NCBI GenBank assembly: GCA_023101485.1
Contig: LVZB01000001.1
Coordinates: 1,792,001-1,856,000 of the forward strand
Reading direction: 5' to 3'
DNA: 64,000 nt
From: Pasteurellaceae bacterium Macca
Lineage (GTDB): Bacteria > Pseudomonadota > Gammaproteobacteria > Enterobacterales > Pasteurellaceae
In this document: positions 30,801 through 38,842 of the stretch, one piece after another
How positions within the stretch are numbered: position 1 is the first letter of the stretch
How the letters are laid out: the number at the start of each line of letters is the position of its first letter
The notes under the pieces: model-generated
Databases searched by the model: none
What the model saw: the letters and a program-made list of their open reading frames with translations, nothing else
What the model was told of the DNA's origin: nothing
Position numbers and translations under genes: made by a program

Positions 30801-33800
30801 ACGGTAAACTTTGTTAATGGTGGTAACACCCAAGCCGTAGTCGTAACAGATGATGCGGGTAAAGTCAGCAATATCAGCGTAAATGTAGTGGGCTTACCGG
30901 TACAATTCACCACGAAAGACGGCGTTCCAGTAGCGAAAGTCGGTGACGCTTACTACAAAGTCGATAAAGATGGTAAACCAGACCTCGCTCAGAAAATAGA
31001 AGCTCCGGATTTAGTGACAAACTTAATCGACCCAACGGTGAAACCAAATGAGAAAAGTCAGCCAGTTACTTTAGGTAACGTGAAAAGCAGTGTTGCGGAT
31101 AAAGATGGTGATAAATACTTAGATAAATTAAGTAATGCTAACAAAACAAATCCGAACCATGCGGTCAATGTTGCAGACTTAAGCAATACCATTAACGCTT
31201 TAACCAATCCAACCTTAGGTGGTGGTTTTGGCTTGAAAGATGATAATGATAAAGAGGTTAAACAAAGCCTTGGCGAAACAATCCCAGTGATTGGTGATGG
31301 TTCAGTCTTAACCAATGTTGTAAAAGGTAAAGACGGTAAACCGGCACTTCAAATCGGCTTAAACAGCACCACAGTTGTGGGTAATGCGACAGCACCGGGT
31401 ACTATTATCGTGAAAGGCGAAAATGGCAAAGATGGCGTCTCTATCAACGGAAAAGATGGCATTATCGGTTTAAATGGCAAAGACGGTACATCGGCTAACA
31501 TCACTGTTGGAAAAGGACCAGATAACCTAGAAGGCACAAATATTACGCGTATTGTTTATGACAACCATACCGTAGCCACCTTAGAAGATGGTTTGAAATT
31601 CAAAGGTGATAATGATGAGGTGATTAATCGCCCATTAAATAGCCAATTAAATATCACTGGTGGTGCAGAAGGTGATGTTGCTGAGAAAAATATCAAAGTA
31701 ACTTCTAATAAAACCACAGGTGAAATTAAAGTTGAGTTAGCGAAACACCTGAACTTAACGGCAAATGGAAACATCTCCATTGGTAATACTACCTTGGATG
31801 GCAATGGTCTTACGATTAAAGATGGTCCAAGTGTCACTAAAGATGGCATTAATGCAGGTAATAAGAAAATTACGGGCGTAGTAGGTAACTTAGCACCGAC
31901 TTATAACAAAGGTGATAAAGTGATTGGTACAGATGGACTTCCAACTGAAACTGATGGGTCAGAAGTTACTAAATCACAACAAGCACCATTACCAGCAGAT
32001 GTTGCCAAAGTGTACAACAATGCCGCCACGGTGGGTGATGTATTAAATGCCGGTTGGAACTTACAAAACAATGGTGAAGCACGTGATTTTGTTAAACCGT
32101 ATGACAAGGTAAACTTTGTTAATGGTGGTAACACCCAAGCCGTAGTCGTAACAGATGAAGCGGGTAAAGTCAGCAATATCAGCGTAAATGTAGTGGGCTT
32201 ACCGGTACAATTCACCACGAAAGACGGCGTTCCTGTCGCGAAAGTGGGAGATAATTACTATCAAGTTAATGAACAAGGCAAACCTGATCTTGCTAAAGTC
32301 GTGAAACCAGAAGAGTTAGTGACAAACTTAATCAATCCAAGTGCGAAACCAAATGTGAAAGGCGATCCAATCACTTTAGGTAACGTGAAAAGCAGTGTTG
32401 CGGATAAAGATGGTGATAAATACTTAGATAAATTAAGTAACGCTAACAAAACAAATCCGAACCATGCGGTCAATGTTGCAGACTTAAGCAATACCATTAA
32501 CGCTTTAACCGATCCGACCTTAGGTGGTGGTTTTGGCTTGAAAGATGATAATGATAAAGAGGTTAAAGAGAGCCTTGGCAAAACAATCAAAGTCATTGGT
32601 GATGGTTCAGTCTTAACGAAGGTGGTCGAGGAAGAAGGTAAAGCTACTGCTCTTAAAATCAGCTTAAACAGCACCACAGTTGTGGGTAATGAGACAGCAC
32701 CGGGCACCATTATCGTGAAAGGCGAAAATGGCAAAGATGGCGTCTCTATCAACGGAAAAGACGGCATTATCGGCTTAAATGGCAAAGACGGTACATCGGC
32801 TAACATCACTGTTGGAAAAGGACCAGATAACCTAGAAGGCACAAATATTACGCGTATTGTTTATGACAACCATACCGTAGCCACCTTAGAAGATGGTTTG
32901 AAATTCAAAGGTGATAATGACGAGGTGATTAATCGCCCATTAAATAGCCAATTAAATATCACTGGTGGCGCAAAAGGTGAAGTGGCTAAAGACAATATTA
33001 AAGTCACCTCAAATGCCACAACAGGTGAAATTAAAGTTGAGTTAGCGCAACAGCTGAACTTAACGGCAAATGGAAACATCTCCATTGGTAATACTACCTT
33101 GGATGGCAAAGGTCTTACGATTAAAGATGGCCCAAGTATCACTAAAGATGGTATTAATGCAGGCAATAAAGCCATTACTAACGTCACAAGTAACTTAAAA
33201 CCGACGTATAACCAAGGTGATAAAGTATTCGACAAAGATGGCAAACTTGTCGATGTTCAACCAGCGGTAACGAAAACTCAAGCCGCACCATCTGGGGAGG
33301 AGATTGCTAAAATCCATAACAATGCCGCCACGGTGGGTGATGTATTAAATGCCGGTTGGAACTTACAAAACAATGGTGAAGCACGTGATTTTGTTAAACC
33401 GTATGACAAGGTAAACTTTGTTAATGGTGGTAACACCCAAGCCGTAGTCGTAACAGATGATGCGGGTAAAGTCAGCAATATCAGCGTAAATGTAGTGGGC
33501 TTACCGGTACAATTCACCACGAAAGACGGCGTTCCTGTCGCGAAAGTGGGTGATGCTTACTATCAAGTTAATGAACAAGGCAAACCTGATCTTGCTAAAG
33601 TTGTGAAACCAGAAGAGTTAGTGACAAACTTAATCGACCCAACGGCGAAACCAAATGAGAAAAGTCAGCCAGTTACTTTAGGTAACGTGAAAAGTAGTGT
33701 TGCGGATAACGCAGGTAAAACCTACTTAGACAAGCTCAATAATGCGACTAGCAACGGAAATGGAAACAATGCGGTCAATGTTGCAGACTTAAGCAATACC

Positions 33801-36026
33801 ATTAACGCTTTAACCGATCCGACCTTAGGTGGTGGTTTTGGCTTGAAAGATGATAATGATAAAGAGGTTAAAGAGAGCCTTGGCAAAACAATCAAAGTCA
33901 TTGGTGATGGTTCAGTCTTAACGAAGGTGGTCGAGAAAGACGGTAAACCTACAGCACTGCAAATTAGCTTAAATAACACCACAGTTGTGGGTAATGCGAC
34001 AGCACCGGGTACTATTATCGTGAAAGGCGAGAATGGTAAAGATGGCGTCTCTATCAATGGAAAAAATGGCACTATCGGCTTAAATGGCAAAGACGGTACA
34101 AATGCAACCTTCACAGTTGCTCAAGGTGCTAAAGGCTTAGATGGTAATGACGGTAAAGATGGCGAAAGCAAAACCCGTATTATCTATACCAAACCAAACG
34201 GTGGTATAGAAGAAGTTGCTACGCTAAAAGATGGCTTAAAATTCAAAGGTGATAATGGTGAAGTAATTAATCGCACGTTAAATAGCCAATTAAATATCAC
34301 TGGTGGCGCAAAAGGTGAAGTCGCTAAAGACAATATTAAAGTCACCTCAAATGCCACAACAGGTGAAATTAAAATTGAGTTAGCGAAAGACATTAATTTA
34401 ACCAAAGATGGTAGCGTGACTATCGGTGATACGAAAGTGTCTGACAACGGTGTAGAGATCAAAAATGGTCCAAGCATCACGAAAAATGGTATTAACGCAG
34501 GTAATAAGACAATCACTCACGTTGCACCAGCAGAGCTTTCAGCAACGAGCAAAGACGCCGTAAACGGTAGCCAACTTTATGCGACAAATCAGAATATTTC
34601 TAAAATTCAAGATACCATTAATGGTGGCTTTAATGTGACAACAGCCGCAACGGGTTCTGGTCAAGTAACTGATTCTGGCGTAAAAAATGTCGCATTAGGC
34701 GATACTGTGAAATATACCGCGGGCAATAATATCCACATTACCCAAGAGGGGCATAACATCACAGTGGCAACTAACGATAATGTGAGTTTCACTAATGTAA
34801 ACGCCTCGAAAGTGGTTGTGGGTAATCCTGCTGATGCAGCTAACTCCACTACTTTAACTTCTGGTAAAGATGGTTTAGATGTTGGTGGCGATAAGATTAC
34901 CAATGTCGCGGATGGTGATATTTCACCAACGAGTAAAGAGGTCATCAACGGTAGCCAATTAAGCAAAGTCATCACAAATGGTTTTGGCTTAAAAGACAAT
35001 AACGGTAAAGAAGTTAAACAAAACTTAGGTGAAACAATCTCCGTGATTGGTGATGGCTCAGTCTTAACGAATGTTGTAAAAGGTAAAGACGACAAACCAG
35101 CTCTTCAAATTAGCTTAAACAGCACTACGACTGTGGGAACTGATGAAAAACCAGGCACTATTGTTGTGAAAGGCGAAAATGGTAAAGATGGCGTCTCTAT
35201 CAACGGAAAAGACGGCACTATTGGTTTAAATGGCAAAGATGGTGTAAGTGCCAATATTGCTGTTGCCAACGGTCAAAAAGGCTTAGACGGCAATGAAGGT
35301 AAAGATGGCGAAAGCAAAACGCGTATTGTTTACGTCAAACCAAATGGTGAAAAAGAAGAAGTTGCAACATTGAAAGATGGCTTAATCTTCGTCGGTGATA
35401 ACAAAGAAGTTGAGAACAAACAAGCACTCAACACCAAAGTTAACATCGTCGGTGGCGCAGATAAAACCAAGCTATCAGAAAATAATATTGGTGTTGTTGC
35501 AGATGGTAGCCATACACTCGCGGTTAAATTAGCGAAAGACATTAATTTAACGAAAGAGGGAAGTGTAACTATCGGTGATACCAGAGTTTCTGATGAGGGT
35601 GTGAAGATTAAAAATGGTCCGAGCATCACGAAGAAAGGTATCGATGCAAACAATACTCAGATTACGAATGTTGCAGCAGGTACGCAAGATCACCATGCGG
35701 TTAATGTTAAACAGTTAAGAGCGGTTAATAACCAAGTGATTAATAACCGTAATGCAATTAACCAACTTGGCAATCATATCAACAAAGTGGATAGAAACCT
35801 CCGTGCAGGTATTGCAGGTGCAACGGCAGTGTCCTTTATCCAACGTCCGAATGAAGCAGGTAAGAGCATTGTTTCTGTCGGTTATGGTGGCTACAAAGGT
35901 GAATCAGCGGTTGCTGTCGGTTATGCTCATAACTCCGATAACAACAAGATCTCCATTAAAATTGGTATGGGTGTGAACTCCCGTAGCGATGTTAACTGGG
36001 GTGGTAGCATTGGTTATCAATGGTAA
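24876..36026 (+). CDS. Giant trimeric autotransporter adhesin (YadA/Hia type)
   Basis: A 3716-residue surface adhesin. Residues 1-25 (MNKIFRVVWNSALQTWVVVS...) are the extended signal peptide region; a second hydrophobic stretch ends SPAMAA near residue 70. Residues ~70-365 are YadA-like head repeats (AVG/AIG units), with one unusual Cys in THSCSTQ. The stalk follows: repeated necks of the form KITNV..G..DTDAVN..QL, glycine-rich GENGKDGVSINGKDG segments, and three macro-repeats at residues ~1890-3205. The last ~78 residues (from about 3639: HINKVDRNLRAGIAGATA to GGSIGYQW) are the YadA anchor, four strands per subunit. ATG 24876 is chosen because the signal motif starts there. Likely role: host-cell or matrix binding. 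Confidence 0.95.
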   Translation: MNKIFRVVWNSALQTWVVVSELSKAHKKQSSSNGNVNIDSAQSKVCTPINLSVGLSLLCGIFIASPAMAANTPGTASGEGAVAYGQGSQALKSGSTAYGKDAISRENNSVAVGLGAHAKAEFTIAIGSHATVSDQKGTAIGSHANASYGGSAFGHFANASGHFATAVGQQANGLGNRTVAEGTNAKALGEESIAVGFQSNSTATGSVVVGSQANATKKYAVAVGNFANSTGERAIAVGYLSQAKGNNSAAVGRGAKSQGNNSAAFGDQAQSEGVDSVALGTHSCSTQASSVAIGNSAKARADNAIAVGKLSNATGMNSIAVGDNTTVTGANSVAFGPGITVKTANSVVLGAGSTDASKTTEKVDKATVPGSNIVYDGFVGKPGGLDGNQGSGYYVSVGAVGKERQIKNVAAGRITAGSTDVINGSQLYSTNKVLGTLADSVADKFGGGAKVNPNGSITYGNIGNTGKSTIHDAIIAATTEVKAGSNIAGIELGKGSDGHKIYTVHANGTVVKAGRGLTVTDDASKARTHNVTNYTVALSDETQKKLDREESVTADASNKNIIVSLNTSKNSTDGKDFVVKLNSTLNLGDQGSLTVGDTVVDDSGLSIAHGPSIKNTGINAGGKKITNVLAGEADTDAVNVKQLKDQVATIKPPKVIDGKNTTVSTSKDKNGVTSYAVNAWRTKVEPSSDNYIEIDSDPNNDTQVHQYTVGLSDFAKKRIQQGVDANTTVHKGWNIKTGAQDGGTKGFGKNHNIQMGDSVTIVAGKNLDVSQDKADPSKIILSTQNEVSFTSVTAGNSKLNNDGLTITNGPSVLSDGIDAGSQKITNVAAGTQDNDAVNFSQLKATRTVVTNSTNAYVRAQANATGGTDYIVEAEKSVIDKASSGIEVNETRNEKKHTSTYTLDLKQQTKDDIQKGVDANTTVNLGLNFAGNSGDTINKKLGNTLNIEGGLSDGSKASADNIHVASESGKLVVKIANSPTFSGSVKANGFDANDNKITNVEAGEDDTDAVNVKQLKDLTNAAKTEVIAGRNATVTQTVGDNKQTIYTVNANSSSVSSGDEELVTVKKGNLDTDGNTDYQIKVTEKTKKALDDGVQANITANKGTLYGGDFGTNVSRKLGEKLTVKGGVADDNQLSENNIGVVTNGNDTLTVKLAKDLKALNSAMFGDTKINGDGLKINGGPNVTKAGIDAASKAITNVKDGVADTDAVNLGQLKATRTVVTNSTNAYVRPQANATSGGTDYIVEAEKSVVEPVANGNISITANRDEANHTTTYTADLTQATKDDIKQGVDANTTVNKGLNFAGDVGTFNRKLDSTTTVKGGATGDVTTAKNIKVTATPENGTLQIDLAKNIDLGNDGSLQVGDSTLNNNGLTIKDGPSVLKGGINAGNHKITNVEPAELSANSKDAVNGSQLHSTNLNLTNLTNKVDGGFNVTTAQTGTGVADSSDTVPVHLGETVKYTAGDNIHLTQEGHNITIATSLTPTFTTVNTTNLNVKNGGNIDVGNNQIHNVATGTADTDAVNVSQLKNLTNASKTEVVAGRNANVTQAVGTNGQTIYTVNANSSSVSADNNSNITVTKGDLDANGNTDYKLDLTAKTKQDIQDGVQANITANKGTLYGGDSGTDVSRKLGDKLIIKGGVTEDAKLSENNIGVVANGNDTLTVKLAKDLKELSSAVFGGTTTINGDGLSITGGPSVLKDGINAGDKKIANVANGTAPTDAVNLQQLNATKVGVFAGKNTTVTPIANTSTGGMDYTIDAEKSVVNATAQSNVTVTPTPDVTNHTTTYSVDLTQATKDDIKKGVDANTTANLGLDFAGDTGKFNRKLGQVTNVTGGATGDVTTAKNIKVTAKDGTLQIDLAKNLNLGDDGDLKIGDSTLNNSGLTIKEGPSVTKNGINAGNKAINNVTSNLQPTYNQGDKVFDKDGKLVDVEPAVTKTQAAPAAEEIAKIHNNAATVGDVLNAGWNLQNNGEARDFVKPYDTVNFVNGGNTQAVVVTDDAGKVSNISVNVVGLPVQFTTKDGVPVAKVGDAYYKVDKDGKPDLAQKIEAPDLVTNLIDPTVKPNEKSQPVTLGNVKSSVADKDGDKYLDKLSNANKTNPNHAVNVADLSNTINALTNPTLGGGFGLKDDNDKEVKQSLGETIPVIGDGSVLTNVVKGKDGKPALQIGLNSTTVVGNATAPGTIIVKGENGKDGVSINGKDGIIGLNGKDGTSANITVGKGPDNLEGTNITRIVYDNHTVATLEDGLKFKGDNDEVINRPLNSQLNITGGAEGDVAEKNIKVTSNKTTGEIKVELAKHLNLTANGNISIGNTTLDGNGLTIKDGPSVTKDGINAGNKKITGVVGNLAPTYNKGDKVIGTDGLPTETDGSEVTKSQQAPLPADVAKVYNNAATVGDVLNAGWNLQNNGEARDFVKPYDKVNFVNGGNTQAVVVTDEAGKVSNISVNVVGLPVQFTTKDGVPVAKVGDNYYQVNEQGKPDLAKVVKPEELVTNLINPSAKPNVKGDPITLGNVKSSVADKDGDKYLDKLSNANKTNPNHAVNVADLSNTINALTDPTLGGGFGLKDDNDKEVKESLGKTIKVIGDGSVLTKVVEEEGKATALKISLNSTTVVGNETAPGTIIVKGENGKDGVSINGKDGIIGLNGKDGTSANITVGKGPDNLEGTNITRIVYDNHTVATLEDGLKFKGDNDEVINRPLNSQLNITGGAKGEVAKDNIKVTSNATTGEIKVELAQQLNLTANGNISIGNTTLDGKGLTIKDGPSITKDGINAGNKAITNVTSNLKPTYNQGDKVFDKDGKLVDVQPAVTKTQAAPSGEEIAKIHNNAATVGDVLNAGWNLQNNGEARDFVKPYDKVNFVNGGNTQAVVVTDDAGKVSNISVNVVGLPVQFTTKDGVPVAKVGDAYYQVNEQGKPDLAKVVKPEELVTNLIDPTAKPNEKSQPVTLGNVKSSVADNAGKTYLDKLNNATSNGNGNNAVNVADLSNTINALTDPTLGGGFGLKDDNDKEVKESLGKTIKVIGDGSVLTKVVEKDGKPTALQISLNNTTVVGNATAPGTIIVKGENGKDGVSINGKNGTIGLNGKDGTNATFTVAQGAKGLDGNDGKDGESKTRIIYTKPNGGIEEVATLKDGLKFKGDNGEVINRTLNSQLNITGGAKGEVAKDNIKVTSNATTGEIKIELAKDINLTKDGSVTIGDTKVSDNGVEIKNGPSITKNGINAGNKTITHVAPAELSATSKDAVNGSQLYATNQNISKIQDTINGGFNVTTAATGSGQVTDSGVKNVALGDTVKYTAGNNIHITQEGHNITVATNDNVSFTNVNASKVVVGNPADAANSTTLTSGKDGLDVGGDKITNVADGDISPTSKEVINGSQLSKVITNGFGLKDNNGKEVKQNLGETISVIGDGSVLTNVVKGKDDKPALQISLNSTTTVGTDEKPGTIVVKGENGKDGVSINGKDGTIGLNGKDGVSANIAVANGQKGLDGNEGKDGESKTRIVYVKPNGEKEEVATLKDGLIFVGDNKEVENKQALNTKVNIVGGADKTKLSENNIGVVADGSHTLAVKLAKDINLTKEGSVTIGDTRVSDEGVKIKNGPSITKKGIDANNTQITNVAAGTQDHHAVNVKQLRAVNNQVINNRNAINQLGNHINKVDRNLRAGIAGATAVSFIQRPNEAGKSIVSVGYGGYKGESAVAVGYAHNSDNNKISIKIGMGVNSRSDVNWGGSIGYQW
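30543..31843 (+). repeat. Adhesin macro-repeat, unit 1
   Basis: First of three in-frame ~1.3 kb units, each running from GINAGNK through SNL.PTYN.GDKV, NNAATVGDVLNAGWNLQNNG, VGLPVQFTTKDGVPVAKVGD, NVADLSNTINAL, GGGFGLKDDNDKEVK, GENGKDGVSINGKDG, to NITGGA and DGPS.TK. Many stretches are nearly identical at DNA level to units 2 and 3. Confidence 0.85.
31844..33149 (+). repeat. Adhesin macro-repeat, unit 2
   Basis: Second unit. It differs from unit 1 mainly in the first ~50 codons (GTDGLPTETDGSEVTK in place of FDKDGKLVDVEPAVTK) and around QVNEQGKPDLAKVVKPEE. Distance between equivalent GCCGCCACGGTGGG sites of units 1 and 2 is 1305 bp. Confidence 0.85.
33150..34487 (+). repeat. Adhesin macro-repeat, unit 3
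   Basis: Third unit, 1302 bp from the equivalent point in unit 2. Its first part returns to the unit-1 version (FDKDGKLVDVQPAVTK) while its second part keeps the unit-2 version, a mosaic pattern; the end has NATFTVAQGAKGLDGNDG in place of the NITVGKGPDNLEG block. Confidence 0.85.
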
Positions 36027-36066
36027 TTAAATCAAATTAATATATTGATTTAACTAACGATAAAGT

Positions 36067-36105
36067 GGCGGTACTGATTTTTTATGATCGGTACCGCCCT
36101 TTTTC
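36067..36105 (+). terminator. Rho-independent terminator after the adhesin gene
   Basis: GGCGGTAC (36067-36074) and GTACCGCC (36091-36098) form a perfect 8-bp stem, followed by CTTTTTCTTT. Confidence 0.88.
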
Positions 36106-36556
36106 TTTCAGGTGCAAGCTAGCTAATTTACTTTTAAAACATCCTTTGCTTTCTTGAATTCCGTTTTCCTTTCTTCTCTTCTACATTTATTTCCTATTCT
36201 CGTTTCATGACATAACTGCTATTAGTAGATAAGTCAGCAGGTTAATTATGTATTTGGCACCAAGCGCTATGTTGATGCCCTATGTTTTTAATTTTTCCCT
36301 GTTTGATGTTTTTATTTGTTTATGGACGGTTTGCAAAATGTTGTTAAAAATCGACCGCTTGTTTTACTCAAGACCATCTATTTGGGGGATTGAATTAATT
36401 TCATTTTATGGAACGTATGGAGCAGAGTAAATTATCTAAACAGCATAAAATATCGCTATTTATTTCTGCATTGTGGTAAGAGAAAATTTTCTTTGCGAGT
36501 GTTGGGGGAATGGGAAGAGGACAAAAAGAAAAGTCAGGGATGAATTGGCTTCTAGT
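36106..36556. other. Non-coding region
   Basis: No convincing gene. It contains an exact uptake signal (GACCGCTTGT at 36353-36362) inside a 60-codon open frame that I regard as spurious. Confidence 0.5.
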
Positions 36557-36718
36557 CTATTTGAATAATTCAGTGTGCGTCCCTATTCGAGAGAAACCTC
36601 GTTGATTTTGTAATATTGCACGGGCTTCTAAAATCGCTTGTTCGGTGGTGGTATTAGGCACTTTCAATTCAAAGGGGATTGTTTTTTCCATTGCCACTTT
36701 GGTTTCAGTGATTGTCAT
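36557..36718 (-). pseudogene. Truncated DinJ/RelB-type antitoxin remnant
   Basis: The 53-residue frame begins at an ATG with AGGAGAC upstream and reads ETKVAMEKTIPFELKVPN, which aligns with the C-terminal half of DinJ (TKVAREKALPFDLREPN). The N-terminal ribbon-helix-helix DNA-binding half is missing; the in-frame upstream sequence (IGLFITLGDN before the ATG) may be an eroded trace. No YafQ/RelE toxin gene follows. It could still be translated as a toxin-binding peptide, but a relic is more likely. Confidence 0.6.
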
Positions 36719-36866
36719 ATTGTCTCCTAATGTGATGAATAGTCCTATGGTCGTCTTTTTTGTTATTTGCGCAAATAAAAACGACATATCGTGAAATGCT
36801 CTATACCTCAAAATACGCCGTTTCTTCTGTTATATAACAAAATAAAAGGATTATGAGTTCAGCGTT

Positions 36867-37739
36867 TTATATTTCAAAAAATGCCTCATCTTGATGTGTT
36901 TGACCGTCAATTTCAGGCGGATTATCACAAAGCCAGTTGGCAAGGCGTGCGTAATCAGTGAGGGTGAGATTTTCTGCACGGGCGTTCAGATCAATACTTA
37001 ATGCTTCCAACTGTTCCGCACTAAAGAGGGTAGAGAGGGCATTGCGTAGGGTCTTACGCCGTTGGTTGAAGGCTTGGGTTGTGACACGGTTAAGCCAATA
37101 TATATCTTTAACAGGGTGAGGCAGCGTTTTATAAGGCACAAGGCGCACAACGGCAGAATCCACTTTTGGTGCTGGTTTAAATGCCGTTGGTGGTACTTCT
37201 AACACTGGCATCACTTGGCAGTAGTATTGCGCCATAATGGTTAAACGTCCATAGGCTTTGCTATTTGGGGCAGCACAAAGGCGTTTGACGACCTCTTTTT
37301 GGAGCATAAAGTGCATATCTTGCACTAAATCGTGGAATTTAAGCAGGTGAAACATCAGTGGCGTGGAGATGTTATAAGGCAAGTTACCAAATACCCGCAC
37401 GCCTTGTCCTTCGGCTAAATTGAGGGTAGCGAAGTACTCCCGAAAGTTAAAACGCAACGCATCTTGCTCAATAATGGTTAATTTATGATTGAGAAAAGGG
37501 TGGTGGCGTAGGCGTTCGGCGAGATCACGGTCAAGTTCGACAACGGTTAATTGATCAATCCGTTCCGCAACAGGTTCTGTTAATGCCCCTAAGCCCGGTC
37601 CGATTTCAATTAAGTATTGCCCATTTTGGGGGTTAATTGCCGAAACAATATTGTGAATGACGTTTTGGTCGTGGAGGAAGTTTTGACCAAAACGTTTACG
37701 GGCGGTATGCCCTAAATGTTTTTTAGAATTTGAACTCAT
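36867..37739 (-). CDS. rsmA: 16S rRNA (adenine1518-N6/adenine1519-N6)-dimethyltransferase
   Basis: The 290-residue KsgA/RsmA enzyme dimethylates two adjacent adenosines in the 3' hairpin of 16S rRNA. It shows [19 protein letters not shown] at the start, the SAM-binding [14 protein letters not shown] near residue 45, and [15 protein letters not shown], the N6-adenine methylase motif IV. The C-terminal KVDSAVVRL and [12 protein letters not shown] fit the family. It lies about 100 bp downstream of surA on the same strand, the usual gamma-proteobacterial order. Confidence 0.96.
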   Translation of the reverse strand: MSSNSKKHLGHTARKRFGQNFLHDQNVIHNIVSAINPQNGQYLIEIGPGLGALTEPVAERIDQLTVVELDRDLAERLRHHPFLNHKLTIIEQDALRFNFREYFATLNLAEGQGVRVFGNLPYNISTPLMFHLLKFHDLVQDMHFMLQKEVVKRLCAAPNSKAYGRLTIMAQYYCQVMPVLEVPPTAFKPAPKVDSAVVRLVPYKTLPHPVKDIYWLNRVTTQAFNQRRKTLRNALSTLFSAEQLEALSIDLNARAENLTLTDYARLANWLCDNPPEIDGQTHQDEAFFEI

Positions 37740-37787
37740 TCAGTGTCCTTTACGGTTGCAAGGGGTCAGATTTTCGCCCTTTTTTAC

Positions 37788-37827
37788 AGAATTAAAAAAA
37801 GTAAAGAACCCCGCAGTTGCGAGGTTC
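37788..37827 (-). terminator. Terminator after surA
   Basis: On the minus strand GAACCTCGC and GCGGGGTTC pair (one G-U) around AACT, followed by TTTACTTTTTTT. Transcription into rsmA would be reduced but might continue. Confidence 0.75.
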
Positions 37828-37845
37828 GTGAGCGAAGGGAAGAAA

Positions 37846-38784
37846 TTAGTAGTATTTTACATCCGCATTTTGTCTAAGGGCTTTAACCCAGTCTTTTGAC
37901 GCGGCTTGGGCTTTTTTATCCACTAATTGCTCATAGGCTTTTTGTAAATAAGCATCTTCGGTACGGTCGCCTTGGCGAGTGTCCGTCACTTTAAGAATAT
38001 GCCAACCAAATTGAGATTTAAACGGTGCGCTAATCACACCCATTTTAGATTTTTGTGCAACATTTGCAAAAGTGGGATCATAAGCATTTAAGAATTGGAA
38101 ACCTAAATCACCGCCTTCAATGCCGGAAGCATAGTCCACGGAATGGGTTTTGGCAGCCTCTTCAAAACTGATTTTGCCCGCTTTAATATCTGCCACAATA
38201 GCGTTAAGTTTTGCTTTAGCTTGGGCATCATTTAAAATCGGTGTCGTTTTAATCAAAATATGGCTAACACGATGTTCTGTGCCCGTAACTGTTTTCACGT
38301 TGCCATTTGCTTTGGCTTTATCTAACAACTCTTTGGCAAGATTTTGTACATCTTGGGGATTAACTTGAATAGACTTACCAATACTTTGATTACGCACTTG
38401 TTCCATTAACATTTGGTGAGCAATTTGTTGGCGATATTGGTTAAGGGTTATGCGTTGAGAGTCGAGATAATCTAATAATTGCCCATAAGTAATCCCATTT
38501 TTAGCGGCAATGCCTTCAATCACTTGATCAACATGAGCATAATTAATTTTTACGCCGGATTCTTGGATTGCTCGTTGGACGATAAACTCATCAATCACAG
38601 CATCAATCGCTGCTTTACGATTTGCTTCAGTATTTGCACGTTTACCGAGGGCTTTTACCATTTGGCTTTGCATAATTGGATAGCCATCAACACTTGCCAC
38701 CACACGTTCTTCTGCGGCTTGGGCATTGAACGCAAAAAGGGCGCAGAGCGCGACAAATAAGGTTTTGGTTTGCGTTAATTTCAT
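37846..38784 (-). CDS. surA: Periplasmic peptidyl-prolyl isomerase/chaperone SurA
   Basis: The 312-residue precursor starts with signal peptide MKLTQTKTLFVALCALFAFN ending AQA. A SurA N-terminal chaperone region (VDGYPIMQSQMVKAL...AIDAVIDEFIVQRAI) is followed by one parvulin domain (HRVSHILIKTTPILND...EAAKTHSVDYASGIEGGDLGF...FGWHILKV). E. coli SurA (428 aa) has two parvulin domains; the single-domain form is normal for Pasteurellaceae. It escorts outer-membrane proteins such as LptD through the periplasm. Confidence 0.9.
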   Translation of the reverse strand: MKLTQTKTLFVALCALFAFNAQAAEERVVASVDGYPIMQSQMVKALGKRANTEANRKAAIDAVIDEFIVQRAIQESGVKINYAHVDQVIEGIAAKNGITYGQLLDYLDSQRITLNQYRQQIAHQMLMEQVRNQSIGKSIQVNPQDVQNLAKELLDKAKANGNVKTVTGTEHRVSHILIKTTPILNDAQAKAKLNAIVADIKAGKISFEEAAKTHSVDYASGIEGGDLGFQFLNAYDPTFANVAQKSKMGVISAPFKSQFGWHILKVTDTRQGDRTEDAYLQKAYEQLVDKKAQAASKDWVKALRQNADVKYY

Positions 38785-38842
38785 TTTTATTCCTCAGGTC
38801 AATAAGTTAATGCCAGCTTAGAATGGCATTTTTTCAAAAGGT

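Noticed and set aside
30543-34487. Adhesin repeats as possible CRISPR or satellite array
   Set aside because: Units are ~1.3 kb, in frame and protein coding, with no short direct repeats separated by unique spacers.
27134-35653. Many long minus-strand ORFs opposite the adhesin gene, up to 231 codons
   Set aside because: They mirror the repetitive low-complexity adhesin codons, recur identically in each macro-repeat and have valine/proline/leucine-rich translations typical of antisense frames.
36248-36430. 60-codon ORF starting MYLAPSAML
   Set aside because: It runs through an uptake signal, has no clear ribosome site, is not like any family and lies in a region full of stops in related frames; most likely chance.
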